A stretch of DNA of 64,000 nucleotides from the NCBI GenBank assembly GCA_019694975.1, contig JAIBAY010000001.1:564732-628731 (forward strand), given 5' to 3'. A program made the position numbers and the translations under genes. The notes under the pieces are model-generated. The model was not told the origin of the DNA and made no database searches. It saw only the letters and a program-made list of their open reading frames with translations. This DNA comes from Chitinophagales bacterium. Its GTDB lineage: Bacteria > Bacteroidota > Bacteroidia > Chitinophagales > UBA10324. Of this stretch, positions 16,875 through 24,596 are shown piece after piece. Every line of letters begins with the position of its first letter. Position 1 is the stretch's first letter.

Positions 16875-18989
16875 ATGGCACAAATTTATCAGCTGCTTGC
16901 TTCCCCCATTGAATACCTGAAGGGCGTAGGGCCACAGCGTGCCGATATGCTCAAAAAGGAACTGCACATCTTCACCTTTGCCGACCTGCTGCATCATTTT
17001 CCTTTCAGGTACATCGACCGTACTTCATTTTATAAAATAAATCAGCTCACGCCGCATACGCAATACGTTCAGATCATCGGCAAAGTGATGGAGAAAAACC
17101 TGGTAGGCGAAAACCGTGGAAAACGGTTTGTGGCTTACTTCGCCGACGAAACCGGTGAAATGGAACTGGTGTGGTTTCAGGGCATACGCTACGCTGAAAA
17201 GATGGTGGAGACCGGGAAAAAATATATCGTGTTTGGAAAGCCGGGCATTTTCAAAGGGGAATATTCCATAGTGCATCCCGACATCACACCTTTTGAAGAA
17301 GCTGCTGATAAGCCGGATGGCAGGCTGCAGCCGATGTACTCTTCCACTGAAAAACTAAAAGCGCGCGGACTGCATTCCAAAGGGCTGGAGAAACTCATTA
17401 CCACGCTCTTGGCCATGATCACTGCGCCTGACCTTCCGGAAAACCTGCCGGAGTCATTGCAGCAACGATTTCATTTCGTTTCACGGCACGAGGCTTTCCG
17501 GCAAATTCATTTTCCGGACAATGATGCCATGCTGGAAAAAGCGCGTAACCGTTTGAAGTTTGAAGAATTGTTTTTCAGTCAGCTGCAGATTTTACAATTG
17601 AAACTGGGGAGGAAACGTTCCTCAGCAGGCTTTCTCTTTGCAAAACTCGAACCCACTTTTAATCTTTTTTATCATAAGAAACTTCCTTATGAGCTTACTG
17701 CTGCACAAAAAAGAGTGATTAAGGAAATACGCATGGACCTGATCTCGGGCAAACAGATGAACCGGCTGTTGCAGGGTGATGTCGGGAGCGGTAAGACTAT
17801 CGTCAGCTTGCTGATCATGCTGATGGCTATTGATAATAATTTTCAGGCGGCCATGATGGTACCCACTGAACTGCTCGCCCTGCAGCATTACCGTAATCTC
17901 ACTTTGCTGACGGATGGACTTGGCCTGCGTGTAGACCTGCTTACTGCCTCCGTAAAAGGAGCTGACAGGAAAAAGACCTTGTCGGCATTACAGCATGGCG
18001 AAACCAACATCGTGATTGGAACACATGCCCTGATTGAAGAAAAAGTCATTTTCAGTAACCTTGGACTGATTGTAATTGATGAACAACATCGCTTTGGTGT
18101 TGAACAGCGTGCAAGCCTCTGGACAAAAAATCATTTACCGCCGCATGTGCTGGTGATGACGGCCACGCCCATTCCAAGGACATTAGCCATGACTTTGTAT
18201 GGAGACCTTGATATATCAACTATTGATGAACTGCCGCCGGGAAGAAAACCCATTACAACTGTTCACCGCTTCGACGCATCGAGGCTCCGTGTCTTTGGAT
18301 TCATCAAAGAACAAATTCAACAGGGGCGGCAGATCTATATCGTTTATCCGTTGATTGAAGAGTCGGAGAAACAGGATTATAAATTTCTTATGGATGGCTA
18401 CGAAAGTATCGCAAGGGCTTTTCCATTGCCGGATTATGCCATCAGCATCGTACACGGTAAGATGAAAGCTGATGCACGTGACCTTGAAATGCAACGGTTC
18501 ATCCGTAATGAGACGCAGATCATGGTAGCCACCACGGTAATTGAAGTTGGTGTGGATGTTCCGAATGCAAGTGTGATGGTGATTGAAAGTGCTGAACGGT
18601 TCGGACTATCACAACTTCATCAGCTGCGTGGCCGCGTAGGCCGCGGAGCGGAACACTCCTACTGCATTCTGCTGACGGGTGATAAGCTCTCTGCCGAAGC
18701 ACGCGCACGCATGAACATTCTCACGCAGACCAACGATGGCTTCCGCATTGCGGAAGAAGACTTAAGATTGCGAGGGCCCGGCGACCTGGAAGGAACGCAG
18801 CAATCCGGGCTGGTGCCCTTTCAACTGGCAGATCTCGCCAGAGATCAGAAGATACTCGCACTGGCAAGAAGTGAAGCGGAACAATTGCTGGAGGCAGATC
18901 CATTGCTGGAGTCATCAGATAATTTAGGGCTGAAAAACTTTATTGCTGCACATCACAAAAAGGATAAAAAGTGGAGCCGAATTTCCTGA
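16875..18989 (+). CDS. recG: ATP-dependent DNA helicase RecG
   Basis: The 704-residue superfamily 2 helicase remodels stalled replication forks and branched recombination intermediates. The N-terminal wedge/OB region opens with PIEYLKGVGPQRADMLKKEL. Helicase motifs follow in order: Walker A LLQGDVGSGKTIVSL (about 297-311), motif II VIDEQHRFGVEQRA, motif III TATPIPRTLAMTLYGDLDIS, motif V TTVIEVGVDVPNASVM and motif VI QLRGRVGRG. The C-terminal family signature EEDLRLRGPGDLEGTQQSG is intact. The ATG at 16875 is used; the frame continues to a TTG nine bases earlier that lies inside the -7 box. Confidence 0.97.
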   Translation: MAQIYQLLASPIEYLKGVGPQRADMLKKELHIFTFADLLHHFPFRYIDRTSFYKINQLTPHTQYVQIIGKVMEKNLVGENRGKRFVAYFADETGEMELVWFQGIRYAEKMVETGKKYIVFGKPGIFKGEYSIVHPDITPFEEAADKPDGRLQPMYSSTEKLKARGLHSKGLEKLITTLLAMITAPDLPENLPESLQQRFHFVSRHEAFRQIHFPDNDAMLEKARNRLKFEELFFSQLQILQLKLGRKRSSAGFLFAKLEPTFNLFYHKKLPYELTAAQKRVIKEIRMDLISGKQMNRLLQGDVGSGKTIVSLLIMLMAIDNNFQAAMMVPTELLALQHYRNLTLLTDGLGLRVDLLTASVKGADRKKTLSALQHGETNIVIGTHALIEEKVIFSNLGLIVIDEQHRFGVEQRASLWTKNHLPPHVLVMTATPIPRTLAMTLYGDLDISTIDELPPGRKPITTVHRFDASRLRVFGFIKEQIQQGRQIYIVYPLIEESEKQDYKFLMDGYESIARAFPLPDYAISIVHGKMKADARDLEMQRFIRNETQIMVATTVIEVGVDVPNASVMVIESAERFGLSQLHQLRGRVGRGAEHSYCILLTGDKLSAEARARMNILTQTNDGFRIAEEDLRLRGPGDLEGTQQSGLVPFQLADLARDQKILALARSEAEQLLEADPLLESSDNLGLKNFIAAHHKKDKKWSRIS

Positions 18990-19091
18990 TCTATGGAATC
19001 TCGATTACATCCTTGCATGCTTCAAAACTTTCAGCTTGTATAATTACAATGCTTCAGCTCCGGCAACATGTTGCTGATGAAAATGACTGTT

Positions 19092-19247
19092 TTATTTCTT
19101 CTTCATTGCCGGCGGAAACAATTCCATTTTCTTTGCCTTGGTACCAGAAGTGCCCGTTGCTTCGCCATTCAGATACGCCGGGCAAACAGACCTGTTGCAG
19201 GATGCAATAATTATTAATACAAAGAGTGCCGCAATTATCTTCTTCAT
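19092..19247 (-). CDS. Small lipoprotein (51 aa)
   Basis: The frame starts at the ATG at 19247 with MKKIIAALFVLIIIASCNRS, a clear lipoprotein signal with lipobox IASC. The mature part is only about 35 residues. It contains VCPAYLNGEATG and ends AMKKK. Such tiny lipoproteins with a 'CPAY' segment are common in Bacteroidota and have no known function. The longer frame to 19280 is rejected because it would precede the signal peptide with a polar extension. It converges with recG. Confidence 0.65.
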   Translation of the reverse strand: MKKIIAALFVLIIIASCNRSVCPAYLNGEATGTSGTKAKKMELFPPAMKKK

Positions 19248-19645
19248 ACCAGGCAAATTTAACTGATATTGAAATAGCACCTCAGCTTTTGTGTTGACAT
19301 TCCCCTGTCATCCCGGAATTTTCTATCGAACAATCCTGCAAGACTACAGCCTTATTGTCTCGTCATTGCTCATTCCCACCGAAGAAATTCAAGAACAATA
19401 ACCAGGCACTGCCGCTTTTTGCATGTCGTGAAAGAGCGAATTTTTCATGACAAAATATGGTTGCGCATGAAAGCCTTTGCCAGTAAGCGTTTCAGACATC
19501 AGTTGAAAGCGTGCAGCGTTTGCACTTAGCACGCCTTCCTGCAATAAATGCTGCGATAAGCTGCTGCTTTTACAAGGTATAAAAATTCATAATGCTTTTA
19601 AATGCTTGTCCCGTAAGCATTTCATCAAAATAACAGGCCAAATGA
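19248..19645. other. Intergenic spacer upstream of HU with an imperfect inverted repeat
   Basis: No gene is seen. TGTCGTGAAA (19424-19433) and TTTCATGACA (19443-19452) form a 10-bp inverted repeat with one mismatch around a 9-nt centre, resembling a protein-binding site. A second element, GCGTGC/GCACGC (19509-19514 and 19529-19534), could form a short stem. The first repeat lies about 195 bases upstream of the HU -33 element, so any link to HU control is speculative. Confidence 0.35.
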
Positions 19646-19676
19646 TTTGGAATATTCTCAAAAGCATATATTTTTG
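19646..19676 (+). promoter_or_regulatory. Consensus promoter of the HU gene
   Basis: TTTG (19646-19649), a 19-bp spacer and TATTTTTG (19669-19676) match the Bacteroidota consensus at every defined position. The predicted start near 19681 gives a leader of about 43 bases that is A/T-rich before the ATG at 19724. Confidence 0.8.
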
Positions 19677-19723
19677 ATGCGCTAAAGAACTTAAAACTAT
19701 TTCACAAAAAAATTTTCATTCTT

Positions 19724-19996
19724 ATGAACAAAGGTCAACTCATTGCTAAAATGGCTGCTGATTCCAAAGTTTCAAAAGCACAGGCAGGTGCTGCGCTGGA
19801 CTCATTTATTAATACCACGATGAGCACCCTGAAAAAAGGCGACAAGGTGACCTTGGTCGGCTTTGGCACTTTCAGTGTTTCAAGACGATCTGCTCGAAAA
19901 GGCAGAAACCCGCAAACCGGAAAATCCATCAATATACCTGCACGCAAAGTGGCAAAATTCAAAGCAGGAAAAGAGTTCGCTGCTAAAGTTAAATAG
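19724..19996 (+). CDS. HU-family DNA-binding protein
   Basis: The 90-residue nucleoid protein has the complete HU/IHF fold. The N-terminal helices [18 protein letters not shown] and [16 protein letters not shown] are followed by [20 protein letters not shown]. The DNA-binding arm [14 protein letters not shown] is intact and the end reads [14 protein letters not shown]. It would dimerise, bend DNA and help organise the chromosome. The gene is monocistronic: a consensus promoter precedes it and a strong terminator follows 27 bases after the stop. Confidence 0.96.
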   Translation: MNKGQLIAKMAADSKVSKAQAGAALDSFINTTMSTLKKGDKVTLVGFGTFSVSRRSARKGRNPQTGKSINIPARKVAKFKAGKEFAAKVK

Positions 19997-20023
19997 TAGT
20001 ATTTAATTTAGTCAGCATCAGAT

Positions 20024-20055
20024 AAACGCATTCCAGGTACGGAATGCGTTTTTTA
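20024..20055 (+). terminator. Rho-independent terminator of the HU gene
   Basis: A perfect 11-bp stem (20024-20034 AAACGCATTCC with 20041-20051) with a 6-nt loop AGGTAC is followed by a run of T residues to 20055. Confidence 0.88.
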
Positions 20056-20142
20056 TTTGCGGGTTTAAAAATCCTCATCAATATTCACAGATTTTTATTC
20101 ACCTTTGCGCATCCTGATCATTCACTAAAAAACAAATAATTC

Positions 20143-20322
20143 ATGGGCAGAGGTGATAAAAGAACCAAACGCGGAAAGATTACCATTGGCTCTTTCGGCA
20201 ACAGCAGAAAGGCAAGATCCGCCAAGCGGATTGCAGTGAAACCGGTGGCGGCCGTAAAAGAAACTGATGCAGCACCGAAAGAGGCACCGAAGAAAAGAGC
20301 ACCCAAGAAAAAAGAAAAGTAA
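20143..20322 (+). CDS. 30S ribosomal protein THX (bS31-type), 59 aa
   Basis: This short frame is on the plus strand. It starts MGRGDKRTKRGKITIGSFGN and continues SRKARSAKR, matching the bacterial THX signature (MGKGDKKTRRGKI..GS.G..R). A lysine/alanine-rich tail with PKK repeats follows and ends KKKEK. THX is a small, very basic peptide that sits in the head of the 30S subunit. The tail here is longer than the minimal Thermus peptide. The gene lies between the HU terminator and its own terminator at 20347, consistent with a separate transcription unit. A partial -7 match (CACCTTTG, 20100-20107) lies 35 bases upstream of the ATG. Confidence 0.82.
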   Translation: MGRGDKRTKRGKITIGSFGNSRKARSAKRIAVKPVAAVKETDAAPKEAPKKRAPKKKEK

Positions 20323-20346
20323 CATGCAGTGATTGCCGCATGAAGC

Positions 20347-20375
20347 TGTCCCGACTGTGTTGGGACACTTTTTTT
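20347..20375 (+). terminator. Terminator after the THX gene
   Basis: TGTCCC (20347-20352) and GGGACA (20362-20367) form a 6-bp stem with a 9-nt loop followed by CTTTTTTT. It lies 24 bases after the THX stop and touches the end of the convergent pdxH gene. Confidence 0.75.
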
Positions 20376-21021
20376 ATGGGGCAAGCCGTTCGAGCTTCCA
20401 TTCCTCTCCCAGGCGTGTAAATAACAACCTGTCATGCAACCGGTTCTCACGCCGCTGCCAAAACTCAATACTGTAAGGAACCACTTTGTATCCGCCCCAA
20501 TGCGCAGGGCGCCGTATATCCTCTGAAATTAATTCCTTTTGAAGACGCATCCGTTCATCTTCCAGCACAGACCTGCCGGCGATGACCTCACTCTGCGGAG
20601 AAACAATTGCGCTGAGTTGACTGGCTGAAGGCCGGCTGTGAAAGTAGGCATCTGATGCTTCGTTCGGCATCTTCTCAATTCTGCCTTCGATGCGCACCTG
20701 ACGGTTCAGTTCATTCCAGAAAAAAAGCAGTGCGGCATACGGATTCCACAAAAGTTCTTTCCCTTTCCTGCTATTGTAATTTGTAAAAAACATAAACTTC
20801 CCGTCTTCGACCCCTTTCAGCAACACCATGCGCGCCGACGGTTTGAAATCTATTCCACAGGTAGCGAGTGTCATGGCATCAGCCTGCGGAATGCCGGCTG
20901 ATATTGCTTCCTGCAACCACTGCTGAAACTGACGGACCGGATCGCTGTTCACGGATTGTTCGTCAAGAATAGCCATGGGATTTTCCACCTGCCGGCTTCC
21001 GCGTTTTTCATTTTCCGTCAT
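20374..21021 (-). CDS. pdxH: Pyridoxamine 5'-phosphate oxidase
   Basis: The 215-residue FMN enzyme oxidises pyridoxine or pyridoxamine 5'-phosphate to pyridoxal 5'-phosphate, the last step of vitamin B6 synthesis and salvage. Motifs in order: DAMTLATCGIDFKPSARMVLLKG, FFTNYNSRKGKELLWNPYAA and QVRIEGRIEKMP. SDAYFHSRPSASQLSAIVSPQS follows, then WGGYKVVPYSIEFWQ and the end RLHDRLLFTR....W..ERLAP. Length and C-terminus are those of the complete family. It converges on the THX gene and shares its terminator region. Confidence 0.96.
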   Translation of the reverse strand: MTENEKRGSRQVENPMAILDEQSVNSDPVRQFQQWLQEAISAGIPQADAMTLATCGIDFKPSARMVLLKGVEDGKFMFFTNYNSRKGKELLWNPYAALLFFWNELNRQVRIEGRIEKMPNEASDAYFHSRPSASQLSAIVSPQSEVIAGRSVLEDERMRLQKELISEDIRRPAHWGGYKVVPYSIEFWQRRENRLHDRLLFTRLGEEWKLERLAP

Positions 21022-21111
21022 GTCCGTTTATTATTGGTGTGAGAGAATAGTAAACCGTCAGATTGTGTTGCCTGCATCCCGATACGTTCCTACATGAAGG
21101 AAGAACAAATC

Positions 21112-21142
21112 TTTCTGCAATTTAGATTTTAAACTAAATTTG
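21112..21142 (+). promoter_or_regulatory. Promoter of the tRNA-Pro/tRNA-Thr unit
   Basis: TTTC (21112-21115), a 19-bp spacer and TAAATTTG (21135-21142) form a promoter with a perfect -7 box. It is followed directly by CCGTCCC (21143-21149), also found at the same place before tRNA-Asn. The start would lie about 50 bases before the first tRNA. Confidence 0.6.
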
Positions 21143-21196
21143 CCGTCCCGCTAAATGATCATAGTATTATTTTGCTTTTTAAGTAAGTTAAGCATT

Positions 21197-21270
21197 CGGG
21201 GTGTAGCGCAGTTGGCTAGCGTGCCACGTTCGGGACGTGGAGGTCGGAGGTTCGAGTCCTCTCACCCCGA
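21197..21270 (+). tRNA. tRNA-Pro (anticodon CGG)
   Basis: The 74-nt cloverleaf has acceptor CGGGGTG paired with CACCCCG, D-arm GCGCAGTTGGCTAGCGT, and anticodon stem CCACG/CGTGG with loop TTCGGGA. The T-arm contains GGTTCGAGTCC and the discriminator is A. CCA is not encoded. Confidence 0.95.
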
Positions 21271-21278
21271 CTATTTTC

Positions 21279-21351
21279 GCCTCCTTAGCTCAGTTGGTAG
21301 AGCAATTGATTCGTAATCAGTAGGTCGAGGGTTCAAGTCCCTTGGGAGGCT
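21279..21351 (+). tRNA. tRNA-Thr (anticodon CGT)
   Basis: The 73-nt cloverleaf has acceptor GCCTCCT paired with GGGAGGC (one G-T pair), D-arm with AGTTGGTAGAGC, anticodon loop TTCGTAA, T-arm GGGTTCAAGTCCC and discriminator T. It lies 8 bases after tRNA-Pro and is probably co-transcribed. Confidence 0.95.
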
Positions 21352-21511
21352 CTCTTATTTTATTGCTATGTATTATGCATACATTATTCAATCAGATCCA
21401 TCCGGATGTTGGTACTACTGAGTTTCACACAATCCATTTTTGCGATTACAGCAACATAATGACTAAACAAATATTTCAACAAGTAACTATCATTACTCCT
21501 CCCTCCTCCTG

Positions 21512-23011
21512 TCACGAATTCCCTTCTTCCTCTTCTTCCCCGATTCCAAAATTCATCATACTGCCCAACAGGTCCTTGAACTGAATGCCTTCTTCCAGCC
21601 GATGCTTACTCAGCTGTGAAAATTCGGCAAGACCGTGCAGCGCGAATTCCATCATGAATATCTGCTCCTGCTTTGCCGCGCGCGGAAAATAAAGTTTCAC
21701 CAGCTCAGGCAACCCTTTCACAAAGAGCAGTGATTTTTCATAGGCTGCCTGCGGTGCATCCTTGATTATGTCCGCTTTGTTTCCTTCATTGAACCAGTTG
21801 ATCACCTCGGCATAAGGACTTACTGTCTTTGTCTTGCTTTTCTTGTTTTTTTCCGGGTTTGGGAAAATGCCGGCAAACTGTTTTCGTAAGGCCTTTCCGA
21901 TCAGCATGGTGGCAACAGTGGCAATGCCTTCCACTTCGCCTTCATACACCAATTCCACCTTCCCGGTAATGGATGGCAGAATACCATAAATATCAGCGAT
22001 CCGCGCATACCCTTTGGATTCTTTATTGATGAGCATTCTCCGCTCAATCGTGCTGTACAGGTTTTCGAGTGCGGAAATGGTGAGACGGGCCGACACTCCG
22101 CTTTTCTTATCTACAAAATCACTTTCACGTGCTTCGAATGCCACCTGCTCAATGAGATCATTCAAAATGGAAGGAACCGTTATAGATTCGCGCTGTGCAA
22201 CGGTAATGTCCGATTCCTGTTCCGTGATGGCACGCGATGTTTCAATGCTCTTCGGATAATGCGTGAGTATCTGACTGTCGATACGGTCTTTTAATGGCGT
22301 AACAATCGATCCGCGGTTGGTATAATCTTCAGGGTTGGCGGTAAACACAAACTGAATATCCAACGGCAGCCGCATCTTGAACCCGCGGATCTGAATATCG
22401 CCTTCCTGCAAAATATTAAACAGCGAAACCTGTATGCGCGCCTGCAAATCCGGTAATTCATTGATAACAAAAATGCTGCGGTGTGAGCGAGGTATGATAC
22501 CGTAATGTATTACCCTTTCATCGGCATAATTGAGCTTCAGCGAAGCAGCCTTGATAGGATCCACATCGCCAATCAGGTCAGCCACCGATACGTCAGGCGT
22601 GGCCAGCTTTTCCGCATAACGCTGATCACGGTGCAGCCAGTCAACCGGTGTTTGCCCACCCCATTCCGCGACGAGGTCTTTTGCATACCTGGAAATGGGC
22701 TGCAAAGGATCATCATTCATCTCCGACCCTTTCACTACCGGAATTTCTTCGTCGAGCAGATGCACCATCAGCCGGGCCAGGCGGGTTTTAGCCTGTCCGC
22801 GTAATCCCAGCAGAATAATGTTATGACGGGAAAGAATGGCAGTCTGCAGCTGAGGAATAACCGACTCATCATATCCCTGTATGCCTTCAAACACATTTCT
22901 TTTATCCTTCAGCGCGGCGACCAGGTTATCACGCATCTCCTCTTTAATAGGTTTGGGTTGATAACCGGCTGCCTTTAACGCGCCCAATGTGGTAATCTTC
23001 TCTCTGTTCAT
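21512..23011 (-). CDS. MoxR/ChlI-type AAA+ ATPase
   Basis: The 499-residue cytoplasmic protein resembles magnesium-chelatase ATPase subunits. Walker A is GLRGQAKTR (about 79-87). Walker B/sensor segments are SIFVINELPDLQARIQVSLF and IQFVFTANPEDYTNRGSIVTP, followed by LKDRIDSQILTHYP. The C-terminal 200 residues are helical and end in an acidic tail (GIGEEEEEGNS). Bacteroidota encode this protein next to a VWA protein, as here (the VWA gene ends 42 bases upstream on the same strand). The pair probably works as a chaperone/insertase-like complex. No porphyrin or bacteriochlorophyll genes are nearby, so a role as true Mg-chelatase is unlikely. Confidence 0.88.
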   Translation of the reverse strand: MNREKITTLGALKAAGYQPKPIKEEMRDNLVAALKDKRNVFEGIQGYDESVIPQLQTAILSRHNIILLGLRGQAKTRLARLMVHLLDEEIPVVKGSEMNDDPLQPISRYAKDLVAEWGGQTPVDWLHRDQRYAEKLATPDVSVADLIGDVDPIKAASLKLNYADERVIHYGIIPRSHRSIFVINELPDLQARIQVSLFNILQEGDIQIRGFKMRLPLDIQFVFTANPEDYTNRGSIVTPLKDRIDSQILTHYPKSIETSRAITEQESDITVAQRESITVPSILNDLIEQVAFEARESDFVDKKSGVSARLTISALENLYSTIERRMLINKESKGYARIADIYGILPSITGKVELVYEGEVEGIATVATMLIGKALRKQFAGIFPNPEKNKKSKTKTVSPYAEVINWFNEGNKADIIKDAPQAAYEKSLLFVKGLPELVKLYFPRAAKQEQIFMMEFALHGLAEFSQLSKHRLEEGIQFKDLLGSMMNFGIGEEEEEGNS

Positions 23012-23053
23012 GATCGGTGGTGTAATAGAAAAATGTATCTGTGGAATAAAAAA

Positions 23054-24148
23054 TCAATGCAGGTGCTTTCTCCTGTTGCGGACAAAATCTTCGAACAGAT
23101 ATGTGCCGACATTATCAGGTGATGCATAAAATGCCTTTCCGTTGTTAATTGCTGTAAACTCGCGTACAAACTGTTGGAGGTATGCATCTTCCGCAATCAT
23201 GAAGGTAGTGATGGGAATATTCAACCGCTTGCATTGCGCTGCCTTGTTTAAAGTCTTATTGACGATCTTCCGGTCGAGACCAAAGCTGTTCTTATAGTAC
23301 TTTCCATGTTCCTTCAGGCAGGATGGTTTGCCATCGGTAATCATAAAGATCTGTTTGTTACTTGCTTTCTTTCTGCGTAACAACTCCATCGCAAGATCGA
23401 GGCCGGCGCAGGTATTGGTGTGGTACGGCCCGACCTGCAGAAACGGCAGGTCCTTAATCTCCACCTTCCACGCATCATCACCGAATACAATGATATCCAG
23501 CGTATCCTTGGGATAACGCGTAGTGATTAACTCGGCAAGCGCCATGGCCACTTTTTTAGCGGGAGTGATGCGGTCTTCGCCATAGAGGATCATGCTGTGA
23601 GAAATGTCTATCATGAGCGCAGTGGAGGTCTGCGTCTTCAGCTCACGTTCCTGTATCTCCAGGTCATCTTCCGTGAGCCGGAATTCTTCAGTGCCATGAT
23701 TGATCTGCGCATTCCGGATAGAAGAAGTGATATTGATATGATCAATGGAGTCGCCAAAGGTGAATGGCCGTGCATCAGTGGTGAGATCATCTCCCTGCCC
23801 TGAATAAGTGGTCTTATGATGGCCGGGCCTTGATCTTTTCAGCTTTCCAAAGATCTCCTCCAAAGACCGTTTCCGGATTACCTGCCCTGCTTTTTCAGTT
23901 ACGGAAAAATTGCCGTTGGCAGGATGCTCCTCTATGTAACCCTTGTCTTTCAGATCTTCAATAAAATCACCCATGCCGTATTCATCATCCGTCATCTTGT
24001 ATTCCTTGTCCAGCTCATTCATCCAATCCAGTGCTTCATACACATCTCCTTTAGTGTATTGTAACAGTTGCAGAAACAAATCGAGGAGCCGTTTAAAGGG
24101 ATCACCTCCATCGGCAGGCGGAATGTAATTGGTGAATCGGAGGTTCAA
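23054..24148 (-). CDS. VWA-domain protein, partner of the MoxR-type ATPase
   Basis: The 364-residue protein has an N-terminal helical region (LRFTNYIPPADGGDPFKRLL...) and a C-terminal von Willebrand A domain from about 170. The MIDAS motif DISHS is in STALMIDISHSMILYG, with the later Thr/Asp positions in NTCAGLDLAMELL and IFMITDGKPSC. It resembles ChlD/CoxE-type partners of MoxR ATPases. The only start that gives the conserved N-terminus is TTG at 24146-24148: a TAA stands three codons upstream in frame and the next Met is 42 codons in. It is the first gene of the pair. Confidence 0.85.
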   Translation of the reverse strand: MNLRFTNYIPPADGGDPFKRLLDLFLQLLQYTKGDVYEALDWMNELDKEYKMTDDEYGMGDFIEDLKDKGYIEEHPANGNFSVTEKAGQVIRKRSLEEIFGKLKRSRPGHHKTTYSGQGDDLTTDARPFTFGDSIDHINITSSIRNAQINHGTEEFRLTEDDLEIQERELKTQTSTALMIDISHSMILYGEDRITPAKKVAMALAELITTRYPKDTLDIIVFGDDAWKVEIKDLPFLQVGPYHTNTCAGLDLAMELLRRKKASNKQIFMITDGKPSCLKEHGKYYKNSFGLDRKIVNKTLNKAAQCKRLNIPITTFMIAEDAYLQQFVREFTAINNGKAFYASPDNVGTYLFEDFVRNRRKHLH

Positions 24149-24342
24149 AGGAAATTATTAGGTTGATTAATTGATTTAGTCAGTTGAAGATTAAAAGTAA
24201 AACAATCCTGCAGGAAAAAGTTCATTCATTGATGCAAAGAACTGCAATTGGCAGGTGCCGGCACCTTCCTTCCTGATGGATGGATATTCCGCATCCGTCC
24301 TTTCGCTATTAGTTTCCCCGCGCTGCCATTTCTGAACTAAAG

Positions 24343-24373
24343 TTTTCTTTTTTGAGCGAAAACTCTATTTTTG
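24343..24373 (+). promoter_or_regulatory. Promoter of tRNA-Asn
   Basis: TATTTTTG (24366-24373) matches the -7 consensus. TTTT/TTTC (24343-24347) lies 18-19 bp upstream. The box is followed by CCGTCCC (24374-24380), giving the same TTTGCCGTCCC block as the tRNA-Pro/Thr promoter. Confidence 0.6.
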
Positions 24374-24435
24374 CCGTCCCATTTACCGCAGCAATGCGAC
24401 GAATTTCAGGGAAAAATATCAAAAGGAAATTATAC

Positions 24436-24509
24436 TCCTCCTTAGCTCAGTTGGTTAGAGCGGCTGACTGTTAATCAGTAGGTCCCAGGTTCAAGTCCTG
24501 GAGGGGGAG
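24436..24509 (+). tRNA. tRNA-Asn (anticodon GTT)
   Basis: The 74-nt cloverleaf has acceptor TCCTCCT paired with AGGGGGA (one T-G pair), D-arm with AGTTGGTTAGAGC, and anticodon stem GCTGA/TCAGT with loop CTGTTAA. The T-arm is CCAGGTTCAAGTCCTGG and the discriminator is G, as usual for Asn. CCA is not encoded. Confidence 0.96.
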
Positions 24510-24512
24510 CAG

Positions 24513-24545
24513 GAAGGCAGTCATCCGTGGCTGCCTTCTTTTTTA
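24513..24545 (+). terminator. Terminator of tRNA-Asn
   Basis: GAAGGCAG (24513-24520) and CTGCCTTC (24531-24538) form a perfect 8-bp stem with a 10-nt loop followed by TTTTTT. It begins four bases after the tRNA. Confidence 0.88.
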
Positions 24546-24596
24546 TACGCTTCAGCCATCGTAAACCGGCAATATCAGTTTTGCCATGACGGTGCA

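Noticed and set aside
21197-21351. tRNA pair as an integration (att) site
   Set aside because: No integrase, no repeated tRNA 3' end and no foreign-looking genes lie next to it.
21512-24148. Anti-phage defence module based on the MoxR/VWA pair
   Set aside because: No nuclease, protease or other effector gene accompanies the pair, and the surroundings are housekeeping genes.
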